64,000 bases of DNA from Chlamydiia bacterium. GTDB taxonomy: Bacteria; Chlamydiota; Chlamydiia; Chlamydiales; Simkaniaceae. The notes below the pieces were generated by a model. That model did not search any database. It had not been told where the DNA came from and saw only the letters and a program-made list of their open reading frames with translations. The first letter of the stretch is position 1. Each line of letters opens with the position of its first letter. Shown here in pieces: positions 44,092-53,070 of this stretch. Position numbers and translations under genes: made by a program. The DNA is taken from assembly GCA_030429605.1 (NCBI GenBank), contig JAUIEV010000002.1, positions 186,001 through 250,000 of the forward strand, written 5' to 3'.

Positions 44092-44185
44092 TGGACAAAC
44101 AGTAGATATCTATGCTCCTAACCTTGGAGGAGCAAGATTTACACATGAAGGTCAATTTATAACTTTTTTGGAGCCGTCTCCATGA
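44073..44185 (+). other. A9 tract and out-of-frame toxin tail
   Basis: Nine A at 44073-44081 followed by a 36-residue frame (44075-44185) reading KKTRYNGQT, VDIYAPNLGGARF and ending FITFLEPSP. It matches the orphan toxin tail of the next gene (VIDYIAQGVGGARF, FIGFIEV). Its TGA at 44183-44185 overlaps the next ATG at 44182 (ATGA), the usual toxin-immunity coupling, so this frame was evidently the original reading frame. Confidence 0.7.
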
Positions 44186-44619
44186 ATGGATTTGAGGTAG
44201 TTTTTGTTGAGTATCCGGATAGACCAGGCCTCAGAGCTGAAATATATTGTCAGTCTGAGCAATGGGCAGAAATATACGAAAATAAGGGAGTAATTTATCT
44301 TTCCATTTTTTTTGATACTAAAAATGAATATAAAGCATTTCCATATCAAGAAATGATCAAGTTTTTAGAAGACGCTAAAATAACTCTTCTTATTAAAAGA
44401 AATACACATCGAGCTTTGGATAAAATGACTTCTGTTGATCCTAAGGCGTATAACCAAGAAGCCGAAAAAGTTTTAGAGAAAATTATGAACTGTTCTTCGA
44501 AAAAAACTATTCGAGGGAACTTATATAGATATGGAAAAGTTATTGATTATATTGCTCAAGGAGTAGGGGGAGCTCGCTTTTCTGAGGCAGGTGAATTTAT
44601 TGGATTTATTGAGGTATAG
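44182..44619 (+). CDS. immunity protein fused to an orphan toxin C-terminal module
   Basis: A 145-residue chimera. Residues 1-72 match the protein at 44621-44842: AEIYCQSEQWAEI against AEILYDGVQWAEI, and FPYQEMIKFLEDAKITLL against FPFDEAFEILEKAKAKLL. This half is an immunity domain. Residues 73-145 continue in frame into a toxin-tail module ending VIDYIAQGVGGARF and FIGFIEV, which resembles the out-of-frame tail of the upstream toxin gene. The layout looks like recombination joining immunity 1 to an orphan toxin tail 2. The ATG overlaps the upstream TGA, and the gene ends one base before immunity 2. Confidence 0.7.
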   Translation: MNGFEVVFVEYPDRPGLRAEIYCQSEQWAEIYENKGVIYLSIFFDTKNEYKAFPYQEMIKFLEDAKITLLIKRNTHRALDKMTSVDPKAYNQEAEKVLEKIMNCSSKKTIRGNLYRYGKVIDYIAQGVGGARFSEAGEFIGFIEV

Positions 44620-44620
44620 C

Positions 44621-44842
44621 ATGAATCACGAAAATTTTCGAATCACAATTTCGAGTCTCCCTGATAGAGAGCACTTAGTTGCTGAAATATTGTATGATGG
44701 AGTGCAATGGGCTGAAATTTCACAAGAATCTGAAATGTTACGACTCGAGCTATACCCACATCCACAACGCAAAGACTGGGAATTTCCTTTTGATGAAGCT
44801 TTTGAGATATTGGAAAAAGCTAAAGCAAAACTACTCAATTGA
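44621..44842 (+). CDS. immunity protein 2
   Basis: A 73-residue protein homologous to the first half of the preceding gene. It starts at ATG 44621, one base after the preceding stop; the longer frame from 44591 lies inside the upstream coding sequence. Shared features are the PDR near residue 13, AEILYDGVQWAEI, and the C-terminal helix EAFEILEKAKAKLL. It is probably the antidote for the orphan tail encoded just before it. Confidence 0.68.
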   Translation: MNHENFRITISSLPDREHLVAEILYDGVQWAEISQESEMLRLELYPHPQRKDWEFPFDEAFEILEKAKAKLLN

Positions 44843-44934
44843 TATGTAGGAAAAGAGTTCAATTTGTTATTCAAGAGCAGTAGGCGACGTTGATGTGGAG
44901 AGAGTGGTTGTTATCCTTTTTTTATACAAACTGA

Positions 44935-45915
44935 TTACAGGAGTACAGCGGTCGCAAGGGTAAGATAAAAAGCTGTTGTCAGTACGTCGGCAAACATTAA
45001 CACAACCGGACCGGCTGCAACTTTGGGATCCCACTTTAACGTATGTAAAAGAAGCGGGACTGATGCTCCAATAAAAGATGAAATAATAACGGAGCAAAAA
45101 ATCCCTCCCCCTATAACAAGTGCGGGAGCAATTCCCTCACCCCATAGAAGAGAAACTATTCCGACTGCAAGGCCACATGTTCCTGAGAGAAGCACCACCG
45201 TTTTTACATCCCGAAGTAATGCAGTACGAGATTGCTGAGTTGTCAGGTTTTTATGTCGAAGAAGCTGCATACTGGATGTAACCGATTGCATTGAAATGGA
45301 CTCAGAAAGGGTGAGTAACAGTGGAATGAACATAGCAAGTAAAATGACTTTCGAAAGGACGAGCTCAAAGTAGTTTGAAATAATTGCGCACGCTATCCCG
45401 CCAAAGAGGTTACAGGTGATCCAGGGCATTCGGTTCATATAATTTTTGAGTACATTAAACCCTTTCCCCTCTTCTACTGTCATACCAATGAGCTGGAAAA
45501 TGTCTTTACGCAATCGGGCATTTCCAACATCAACCGATTCATCAAGATAGAGATCCACATCAATGACCCCTAGAAAGTGGTTTTCCTCATCAACGACCGG
45601 AAGCGCAAGAAGATGATGGCTATCAAGAAATTCAAGCGCTTCATGCAGCGTTTGCGTAGACGAAAGGCACACTACCGATTTGTCCATGATTGATTCGATT
45701 TTTGAATCAGGTTTATTCAAGAGGAGCTTTCGAGTAGATACCACTCCTAAGAGTTTGCCCGCGCTATCGACAACGTAAAAATAAATGATTTTTTCATGGA
45801 TGTTTTTTTCTCGAATTATTGTAAGCGCCTCATCGATCGTAACATCTTTTGGAACAACCGTCTTCACGGGAGTCACATAGTCTTTCACTTTTCTATTGAG
45901 GTCTTGGCTCGTCAT
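44935..45915 (-). CDS. mgtE: MgtE-type Mg2+ transporter, short form
   Basis: A 326-residue inner-membrane magnesium channel/transporter. It starts directly with a CBS pair (VKDYVTPVKTVVPKDVTIDEAL near residue 10, and DKSVVCLSSTQTLHEALEFL) followed by the membrane domain with PWITCNLFGGIACAIISNYFE and LLLTLSESISMQSVTSS. The usual N-terminal Mg2+-sensing superhelical domain of MgtE is missing, so regulation by Mg2+ would rest on the CBS pair alone. The minus-strand gene faces away from the methyltransferase gene. Confidence 0.88.
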   Translation of the reverse strand: MTSQDLNRKVKDYVTPVKTVVPKDVTIDEALTIIREKNIHEKIIYFYVVDSAGKLLGVVSTRKLLLNKPDSKIESIMDKSVVCLSSTQTLHEALEFLDSHHLLALPVVDEENHFLGVIDVDLYLDESVDVGNARLRKDIFQLIGMTVEEGKGFNVLKNYMNRMPWITCNLFGGIACAIISNYFELVLSKVILLAMFIPLLLTLSESISMQSVTSSMQLLRHKNLTTQQSRTALLRDVKTVVLLSGTCGLAVGIVSLLWGEGIAPALVIGGGIFCSVIISSFIGASVPLLLHTLKWDPKVAAGPVVLMFADVLTTAFYLTLATAVLL

Positions 45916-45977
45916 AGGTATCCTATCTGTTGAATTGACCTATACCAAATTAAAATATTTTTTGTAATAGTTATATC

Positions 45978-46715
45978 ATGGATTCTAGCTGGAAAAACTC
46001 TTCGTCTTGGTACGATAAAATAGTTGCCGATGAAGGGCATTACTACCACCAAAAAATTGTCCTCCCCAACGCTCTTCGAATGTTGGACTTGAAAAAAGGT
46101 GACTCTCTCTTAGACCTCGCGTGTGGACAAGGTGTTCTTGGAAGATCTATTCCGAGCGATGTCGCATACCTCGGTATTGATGGATCAGATGGATTACTTA
46201 AAAGTGCAAAAAAACGCTCAAAACGTGAGTTTCTCTGTCACGATTTATCAACTCCGCTCACGCTTAAAAGAACGTTTTCTCATGCAGCAATTATTCTAGC
46301 ATTTCAAAATATTGAAAAAAGTGGAGAAGTGCTGAAGACTGCATCGAAGCATTTAGATAAAAACGGGAAACTCCTCCTTGTTTTAAACCATCCGGCATTT
46401 CGTATTCCAAGACAATCTCATTGGGGAATCGATGAGAAACGGAAACTTCAGTATAGAAAAGTAGATCGATACCTATCCCCACTGTCTATTCCGATTCATG
46501 TTTCACCAAGTAAAAAAGAGCAATCCCAGACTGTATGGTCGTACCACCATTCGTTTCATGACATTTTTCGCATGCTTTCTGAAGCTGGATTATGTACACT
46601 GCAACTTGAAGAATGGATCTCTGATAAAAAGAGTACTGGAAAGAATGCGAAAATGGAAAACACCGCTCGAAAAGAATTTCCTCTCTTTCTTTCTCTACTC
46701 ACGCAAAAACGATAA
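45978..46715 (+). CDS. SAM-dependent class I methyltransferase
   Basis: A 245-residue Rossmann-fold methyltransferase. SAM motif I is SLLDLACGQGVLGRSI near residue 40, with the acidic ribose-binding site YLGIDGSDGLLKSA following. AAIILAFQNIEKSGEVL is motif post-II. The C-terminal part (WSYHHSFHDIFRMLSEAGL) resembles small-molecule methyltransferases. The substrate is unknown. glmS begins 16 bases later, so the two may be co-transcribed. Confidence 0.8.
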   Translation: MDSSWKNSSSWYDKIVADEGHYYHQKIVLPNALRMLDLKKGDSLLDLACGQGVLGRSIPSDVAYLGIDGSDGLLKSAKKRSKREFLCHDLSTPLTLKRTFSHAAIILAFQNIEKSGEVLKTASKHLDKNGKLLLVLNHPAFRIPRQSHWGIDEKRKLQYRKVDRYLSPLSIPIHVSPSKKEQSQTVWSYHHSFHDIFRMLSEAGLCTLQLEEWISDKKSTGKNAKMENTARKEFPLFLSLLTQKR

Positions 46716-46731
46716 ATTGGTAGAATGAATC

Positions 46732-48561
46732 ATGTGTGGAATATTTGGATATATAGGTAAAAAATCTCCTGTTTCTATTTGTCTTGATGGATTAAAGCGG
46801 CTTGAATATCGAGGATATGATTCAGCAGGCGTCGCCGGACTCTCTGGAAATTCCCTTCAAATGATTAAGTCAAAAGGAAAACTTGACGCACTTCAACACC
46901 TCATAGAAAATGCCCAGCCTGAATACTCGCTTGCCATTGCTCATACCCGATGGGCAACCCATGGAGAACCTTCTATCATCAATGCCCATCCACACACTGA
47001 CAACGAAGAATCACTTGCAATTGTTCATAACGGGATTATTGAAAACTTCCAGGAATTGCAGAAAGAATTAACACAAAGTGGAATTGAGTGCTCAACAGAT
47101 ACTGATTCAGAAATCATAGCGCATCTCATAGCTCATGCATACTCAGGAAATCTTCGTGAAGCTGTACAAAAAGCGCTACAAAGACTAGAAGGAGCCTTCG
47201 CACTTGCTATCATCCATAAAGATCACCCTGGGCATATTATTGCCGCAGCTCGCCACAGTCCACTTGTGCTTGCTCAGGATAGTGAGGGTGAAATTTATCT
47301 CAGTTCAGATCCAAATGCATTTATTGGTGAAAATTTAAACCTTACCTTCTTACAACAAAATGAAATCGCGGACATACAAGAAGACACCCTGGCTTTTTTT
47401 CATCTCGATGGAACACCTCTCACGAAAGAGTCCGCACAATTTACTTTTACAAATACAGAGATTTCAAAAGGGCACTTTGAGCATTTTATGCTGAAAGAAA
47501 TTTACGAGCAGCCAAGCAGTATTGCAAGAGCCATGGAAGGGCGCCTTAATGAAGAGTATGGAACAGCAATTTTTCCGGAACTCAATTTTTCATCCAAGGA
47601 GCTGCAGGAAGTCTCAAGAATACTTATCCTAGGATGTGGCACATCGTGGCATGCCGGATGTTTAGGGGTTTCTCTCTTTGAAGGGCTTTCCCGCATTCCA
47701 GCTGAGTGTGAAATTGCATCAGAATACCGATACACAAATCCCATTATTACCCCTGACACGCTTGTTATAGCTATTAGTCAGTCTGGTGAAACAGCCGACA
47801 CAATAGCAGCTCTTCGCGAAATCAAAGCAAAAGGTGCAAAAACTATTGCCCTTTGTAATGTCGAGCATTCAACGCTTGCTAGAGAAACTGATGCATGCAT
47901 CCTTCTTAAAGCAGGACCTGAAGTCAGCGTATGCTCTACAAAAGCATTTTCAAATCAGGTCATTGTCATCTCTCTTCTGGCATTGTACTTTGCCCGTATT
48001 CACCACATGGGAAAGGTGTACGGTCAACGGGTGATCAGCGAGCTTAAGCGACTTCCAATTCAAATTGAAGAAGTATTGAGCAGAGCACATGAAATAGAAG
48101 CCCTTGCAAAAGAATATGCTCAATTTGATCGATATTTCTTTTTAGGACGTCGGTTTATGTACCCAACGAGTCTAGAAGCTGCCCTAAAGTTAAAAGAAAT
48201 AAGCTATCTTGACGCAACGGGATATCCGGCAGGTGAGCTGAAACACGGCCCAATTGCTCTCATTGATGAATCTATAGCAGTGATTGGACTCTGCGGAAAT
48301 AAGCAGACATTCGATAAGATGTTTAGCAATCTGCAAGAAGTGAAAGCACGTGGTGGAAAGCTGATTGTTTTTGCTCCTGAACATCGAATTGAACAGCTTT
48401 CATTGGCAGATCATGCGTTCATCCTTCCAGATAACCAAGACCATGCAACGCCCATATTGTACTCTGTAGCTACCCAGCTTTTTGCATATTACATTGCTAA
48501 AGAAAGACAAACTGATATAGATCAACCAAGAAACCTGGCAAAAAGCGTCACTGTTGAGTAA
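46732..48561 (+). CDS. glmS: glutamine-fructose-6-phosphate aminotransferase (isomerizing)
   Basis: Makes glucosamine-6-phosphate from fructose-6-phosphate and glutamine, feeding peptidoglycan-like and LPS amino sugars. The 609-residue length is normal. The class II amidotransferase domain has the Cys nucleophile at residue 2 (MCGIFGYIG), RWATHGEPS and HNGIIENF; two SIS domains follow with ILGCGTSWHAG, AISQSGETADTIA and SLEAALKLKEISY; the end is QPRNLAKSVTVE. It fits with pgi in the same hexose pool. Confidence 0.97.
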   Translation: MCGIFGYIGKKSPVSICLDGLKRLEYRGYDSAGVAGLSGNSLQMIKSKGKLDALQHLIENAQPEYSLAIAHTRWATHGEPSIINAHPHTDNEESLAIVHNGIIENFQELQKELTQSGIECSTDTDSEIIAHLIAHAYSGNLREAVQKALQRLEGAFALAIIHKDHPGHIIAAARHSPLVLAQDSEGEIYLSSDPNAFIGENLNLTFLQQNEIADIQEDTLAFFHLDGTPLTKESAQFTFTNTEISKGHFEHFMLKEIYEQPSSIARAMEGRLNEEYGTAIFPELNFSSKELQEVSRILILGCGTSWHAGCLGVSLFEGLSRIPAECEIASEYRYTNPIITPDTLVIAISQSGETADTIAALREIKAKGAKTIALCNVEHSTLARETDACILLKAGPEVSVCSTKAFSNQVIVISLLALYFARIHHMGKVYGQRVISELKRLPIQIEEVLSRAHEIEALAKEYAQFDRYFFLGRRFMYPTSLEAALKLKEISYLDATGYPAGELKHGPIALIDESIAVIGLCGNKQTFDKMFSNLQEVKARGGKLIVFAPEHRIEQLSLADHAFILPDNQDHATPILYSVATQLFAYYIAKERQTDIDQPRNLAKSVTVE

Positions 48562-48568
48562 TTTTGAA

Positions 48569-48597
48569 GAGCCAGGAGGTGTACAAGCTCCCGGCTC
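48569..48597. terminator. hairpin between convergent glmS and the Inc-like gene
   Basis: GAGCC-A-GGAG (48569-48578) pairs with CTCC-C-GGCTC (48588-48597) with one mismatch and a nine-base loop. There is no clear T-tract on either side, so it is a weak terminator candidate or an mRNA end stabiliser. Confidence 0.45.
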
Positions 48598-48614
48598 AAA
48601 AGAGTACGCCCTAT

Positions 48615-50069
48615 CTACAGTATACTGCTTTCTACGAGAACCTGTCGAAAGGCTGCATTAATCGCTGTAAATCGGCCCACAAATCGTCGACTGACGGTTT
48701 CTATTTCATCTCTACATCGATCTTTTAATGCATCTATTGCAGCATGTGCTCTTTGGTATAAAGTTTCTATATGGCTTTCTTTCTCAACTTCAAGAGCATA
48801 AATGCGTACACTCAAACTGCGCCGTATTTCTTCTTTTTCTACCATGAGCAGCTCTTGCTCATGTCTTGCTTCATTCTGTAAACGAAGCACTATTGCATCA
48901 TGCTCTTCTCGTCTTCTTTGAAGTGCGTCGATTTGTTGATTGTCGAGGTTCTCTTCTGTGTGTCCAAGGAGTACTCCATCTCGAAAAGAAGCAAACTCAG
49001 CATCTTCTCTTTCAATGGAGGCTTCTATTCTTTGTAAAAGAAACGCAACCTTGCTTTCGTACTCATTTTCAAGATTACGGAGTCGCGCGACATTTGGATG
49101 TGTTTCAAAACGTGTCCGGACATGATGGATGTCTTTTTCCATCTGCCTTTTATTCTCAGCAATTTTGCTCGCATACTTTCGTCGAATGCCCGAGATAGTT
49201 CGCTTTTCTGCTCGGACATTCTCTGTACACTCTGTGACGATATCATGCAGCGCTGCATGAGCCTTTGGCGAAATCATACCCCACGAGACAAGCGAATCTA
49301 AAGAATAAGAAAGTGAGAATTCGTGCACATTTATTTCTTTTAGCTCTTCTTCGAATTTCCACTTCCAAGAGAGTGGATGTGGAAGTGAAAAACCGTATTC
49401 ACACACCTTTTTGTTTTCTGCAGCATTCAGTGCATTTGAAAGATGTGTTACCATCTTCAGCGTTTTACTAAAGGGATGAATGTCTGCATACTCGCAGGTT
49501 TTTTTATAGAGAGTAGCCGGCAGAAGAATTCCAAACTCAAAAATTTTGTCAGCACCATGTACACGAACAATTTCATCTAGCGGCTTCTGTTCTACATCTG
49601 CTCTCAGCTTCTCTAATTCTTGTTCATTGTGGTAGTCTATGACTGATGACGCGGCTGATGCACAAAATATCCCAGCCGTTGCCATACCAATAGCCGCAAA
49701 AAGACCGACGGGAGGAACAAATCCAAGTACAACGCCAGAAAAAGATGCTGCAGCACCCACAAAACTCATACCACCAATCGTATTCAAGACGACCCGCTTT
49801 ATTCTGTATGAGGACCATGTTTCCTTTTCAACAACTCTCACTTTTTCATGAGACGGAGCTGGAGGAGGAACAATAACAACCTCATCTTCGTATGGAGGTG
49901 CAGACGGCTCTGGTGCCTCTGGAGGTGGTGCTGATGGAGCTGGGATGTGAGGGATGTGCTCGCGAAGCACATGGAGTGCACCAAGATGTGCTGCATCCGC
50001 ATAAACTGGTTGCACCGTTTTCATATCTTTACAGTGTAGAGTGTGAGAATCTGTTGCATGTACTGCCAT
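48615..50069 (-). CDS. Inc-like membrane protein with tandem PSAP motifs and coiled coil
   Basis: A 484-residue protein without a Sec signal. Residues 1-75 are Pro-rich with two PSAP motifs (45-48 and 55-58; APSAPPPEAPEPSAPPYED), the sequence that binds host Tsg101 in viral late domains. Residues 97-144 form a bilobed hydrophobic hairpin (MSFVGAAASFSGVVLGF, then PPVGLFAAIGMATAGIFCAS), the layout of chlamydial inclusion-membrane (Inc) proteins. The rest is a charged, mainly helical region with coiled-coil tendency (residues 290-460). A type III secreted inclusion-membrane effector is the best guess. GGAG seven bases before the ATG supports the start. Confidence 0.6.
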   Translation of the reverse strand: MAVHATDSHTLHCKDMKTVQPVYADAAHLGALHVLREHIPHIPAPSAPPPEAPEPSAPPYEDEVVIVPPPAPSHEKVRVVEKETWSSYRIKRVVLNTIGGMSFVGAAASFSGVVLGFVPPVGLFAAIGMATAGIFCASAASSVIDYHNEQELEKLRADVEQKPLDEIVRVHGADKIFEFGILLPATLYKKTCEYADIHPFSKTLKMVTHLSNALNAAENKKVCEYGFSLPHPLSWKWKFEEELKEINVHEFSLSYSLDSLVSWGMISPKAHAALHDIVTECTENVRAEKRTISGIRRKYASKIAENKRQMEKDIHHVRTRFETHPNVARLRNLENEYESKVAFLLQRIEASIEREDAEFASFRDGVLLGHTEENLDNQQIDALQRRREEHDAIVLRLQNEARHEQELLMVEKEEIRRSLSVRIYALEVEKESHIETLYQRAHAAIDALKDRCRDEIETVSRRFVGRFTAINAAFRQVLVESSIL

Positions 50070-50221
50070 ATATATACTCCTCTTAAATGAGATGAGAAGC
50101 AGTATAAAAGATGTGGAGATGGTATGGGAAGTGAAACAAATTACTAACGAATATATTTATATATTAAAATTTGAATCCCAAAGAATTAAAAAATATTTTC
50201 GCTGAGCAGAACAGAGAAAAG

Positions 50222-52897
50222 TTATTTTTGAGAATACCATTCGTCTATGAGGTTCGCAACAAGCCCGCTCCATCCACATTGATGAGAGGCCCCAAGTCCA
50301 CGACCACTATCCCCATGATAATGCTCATAAAAGAGGATATAATCCTTCCAAAATGGATCTCTTTGCATCATTTCATATGAATCATAGATTGGACGAAGTC
50401 CATTCTCATCTTTATGAAAAAGCTTTATCATAGCTTTTCCAAAATATTCGGCTATATCTCCTGTGTTGACAGGCCGTTCATCTTCGATACGAATACGAAT
50501 TCCATCTCCGACTGCCTCATGAAGACGTTTCATTGCATCAATGAAAAGAAATGTCGTTGGAAACCAAAGCGGCCCTCTCCAATTGGAGTTTCCACCTTTC
50601 AAAATGACAACAGCTTCACCTGGCTCATAAGAAATTGAATTTCCAAGTAGCTCATACGGATTATTCTCATATACCTTCGATAACGAACGGAGACCATACT
50701 CAGATCGAAACTCATTCGGATCCCATACCTTTTGAAGGACTCTTTCGATTCGGTCTTTTGGCATTAAAGAAAAAAGGAATCTCTTTTTGCCATCCTTTTC
50801 ACAAGGAATAACGCATCGATTGACGATGTCATTTCTGTTATTACAAAACCAAATAAAACTGGTATAGAACCCTTCAAGCTGCTTCATTTCTGCTTCATCA
50901 AAAAAATCAATAGCAAAAAGTGGAATAATCCCTACGAGTGAACGTACCTTGATCTGCTGATGGGTGTTATTTGGATAGCAAATAACATCATAGAAAAACC
51001 CATCTTCCTCATCCCAAAGCTGTACTTCACGGTTTTCAGCTCGGTCTAGTGCATTCGCAATGTAGACGAAGTGCTCAAAAAACTTGATAACCATAGGTTC
51101 GTAGTCTGAATCTCTTTGCGCAAGTTCGAATGATATTCGCATCAGGAGAAGGCAAAAAAGCCCCATCCATCCGGTTCCATCTGATTGCTCTAAACTCCCC
51201 CCACCAGGGATTTCGGCGCTTCGATCTATTACAGTGATATTATCAAGCCCTAAAAAGCCTCCCTCAAAAACATTGTTTCCTTTTGAGTCAACTTTGTTAA
51301 CCCACCAAACAAAGTTTAAAATCAGTTTATGGAACACTTTCTTCAAAAAGGAGTAGTCTTTTCGTCCTGTTTTTTTGTATTCCATTGAAAAAACACGGTA
51401 CGCAGCCCATGCTTGAACAGGAGGATTTAACTCAGAAAATTCCCACTCGTAGGCCGGAACTTGGCCGTTAGGGTGTTGAAACTGATCGAATAACAAAAAC
51501 CAAATTTGGTTCTTCGAAAATTCAATATCAGCAAGTGCTAACGCTACTGTGTGAAAGGCAAGATCCCATGCAGCAAACCATGGGTATTCCCACTTGTCTG
51601 GCATTGAAAGTATCCGCTTAGAAATTAAGTGACGCCAATGAAAATTTCGAATGTGTTCTCTTCCTGCAGGCATTGGGTGCTGAGGATTATCTCCTTTAAG
51701 CCATGTATTTACGTCATAAAGGTATATCTGCTTATTCCATAGCATTCCTGAAAGCGCTTGTCTCTGTATCTTTTTTGTATCTTCATCAAGATTTTTCGGG
51801 TGGATGTCCTCGTAAAAATCATCCGCTTCCTTCTTTCGCTTTTTGATGATTTGATCAACGTCCTCGAGAGGTGCTTCCATTGCCTCATCTGTGAGACGAA
51901 AGTAGAGGACGAACGATTCTTTTGAAGGAATGGATAACCCCGAATAGTGAAAGCACGCTTTCGTACCTACTTCTTTCGTATTTACACATGATTCTTTATG
52001 AATAATATGTCTATGGAACGCATCTTTTACAAATTTTGTATGACTTTTTTCACCAAACAATTTTTCTTTGTTTGTCTCGTTATTTGTAAATAGAAGGTTC
52101 GCTCGATCTGAACCGTATAAATACCGTTTTCCAAGTTTATATTGAAAGGTAAGATGTGGAATATCAACTAGGTCTGTGTCATCAGCGACAAGACATGCTA
52201 ACCCATCACCAGCTTCTGCTCGATTGATGACCGGTTCTGATTTATGCTTTTCTTCCCATGACCATGTATTTCTAAAAACGAGTTGTGGGATGACATCAAT
52301 TTGTGCTGTCTCAGGCCCTCTATTGAATATTTCTAATCGGATACAAATGTCATCAGGTGAAGCTTTTGCGTATTCAATCTCAATATCAAAGTACCTATTT
52401 TCAGCAAATACCCCTGTATCAAGTAGCTCGTACTCTCTGTCTTTTGTTGTTCGTTTATTATTTTCTTCTATGAGATTTTGATATGGAAATTCTGCATGAG
52501 GATATTTGTACACGTACTTCATGTATGAATGAGTGGGCGTATTATCTACATGATAATAGTATTCTTTTACATCCTCTCCATGGTTTGCTTCCCATGCGTT
52601 CAAACCAAAAAGGCGTTCTTTCAGTATTGAATCATTTCCGTTCCAAAAAGCCCACGACAGGACAAGCACTTGATATCGATCGCAAATACCAGCAATGCCA
52701 TCTTCACCCCACCGGTACGCTCGTGAGGTGGCGTGTTCAAAAGGAAAAAATGCCCATGCATTCCCATCAGCACTGTAGTCTTCACGGACTGTTCCCCATG
52801 ACCGCTCAGAAACATAGGGCCCCCACTTTTCCCATATTGTATCACCACCAAAGGTTCGATGTGCTCGCTCTAACCGCTTTTTTTCCTGATTACTCAT
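50222..52897 (-). CDS. GH63-type glycoside hydrolase (mannosyl-oligosaccharide glucosidase-like)
   Basis: An 891-residue protein of the GH63 / glucoside-hydrolysing (alpha/alpha)6 barrel class. Conserved pieces are RAYRWGEDGIAGICDRYQ, GNDSILKERLFGL, the catalytic Asp region EYPWFAAWDLAFHTVALAL (written as WEYPWFAAWDLAFH), LNPPVQAWAAYRVF and the C-terminal NWRGPLWFPTTFL. There is no signal peptide. Bacterial GH63 enzymes act on glucosyl or mannosyl oligosaccharides. Substrate unknown; an intracellular glycan or storage sugar is plausible. It lies alone, with a short gap to the DMT transporter. Confidence 0.8.
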   Translation of the reverse strand: MSNQEKKRLERAHRTFGGDTIWEKWGPYVSERSWGTVREDYSADGNAWAFFPFEHATSRAYRWGEDGIAGICDRYQVLVLSWAFWNGNDSILKERLFGLNAWEANHGEDVKEYYYHVDNTPTHSYMKYVYKYPHAEFPYQNLIEENNKRTTKDREYELLDTGVFAENRYFDIEIEYAKASPDDICIRLEIFNRGPETAQIDVIPQLVFRNTWSWEEKHKSEPVINRAEAGDGLACLVADDTDLVDIPHLTFQYKLGKRYLYGSDRANLLFTNNETNKEKLFGEKSHTKFVKDAFHRHIIHKESCVNTKEVGTKACFHYSGLSIPSKESFVLYFRLTDEAMEAPLEDVDQIIKKRKKEADDFYEDIHPKNLDEDTKKIQRQALSGMLWNKQIYLYDVNTWLKGDNPQHPMPAGREHIRNFHWRHLISKRILSMPDKWEYPWFAAWDLAFHTVALALADIEFSKNQIWFLLFDQFQHPNGQVPAYEWEFSELNPPVQAWAAYRVFSMEYKKTGRKDYSFLKKVFHKLILNFVWWVNKVDSKGNNVFEGGFLGLDNITVIDRSAEIPGGGSLEQSDGTGWMGLFCLLLMRISFELAQRDSDYEPMVIKFFEHFVYIANALDRAENREVQLWDEEDGFFYDVICYPNNTHQQIKVRSLVGIIPLFAIDFFDEAEMKQLEGFYTSFIWFCNNRNDIVNRCVIPCEKDGKKRFLFSLMPKDRIERVLQKVWDPNEFRSEYGLRSLSKVYENNPYELLGNSISYEPGEAVVILKGGNSNWRGPLWFPTTFLFIDAMKRLHEAVGDGIRIRIEDERPVNTGDIAEYFGKAMIKLFHKDENGLRPIYDSYEMMQRDPFWKDYILFYEHYHGDSGRGLGASHQCGWSGLVANLIDEWYSQK

Positions 52898-53070
52898 AGA
52901 GATGCCCTTTTTTTTCTCGTATATCTTGCAAAGAAGCTAATGGCAAGAAAAAATCGTGCGTATACAAGCTCGTTGAGCTCCACATGCAAAAAAAAACTAT
53001 TCAATACAAAAAAAAAGGAAGTCCTTATACTCCTTTACGAAGGAAGAATTGGGCTGAAAGTGGTATAATT

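Noticed and set aside
49639-49851. Plus-strand frames inside the Inc-like gene
   Set aside because: Shadows of the minus-strand coding sequence with no supporting start or domain.
50060-50075. Repeated ATATAT next to several start codons (pgi, 15722 gene, Inc-like gene)
   Set aside because: The stretch is short, low-complexity and common in AT-rich DNA; I cannot separate it from chance.
53064-53069. TATAAT before the EamA gene as a promoter
   Set aside because: It lies one base before the ATG, so transcription from it would start inside the gene; no matching -35 is placed for the gene start.
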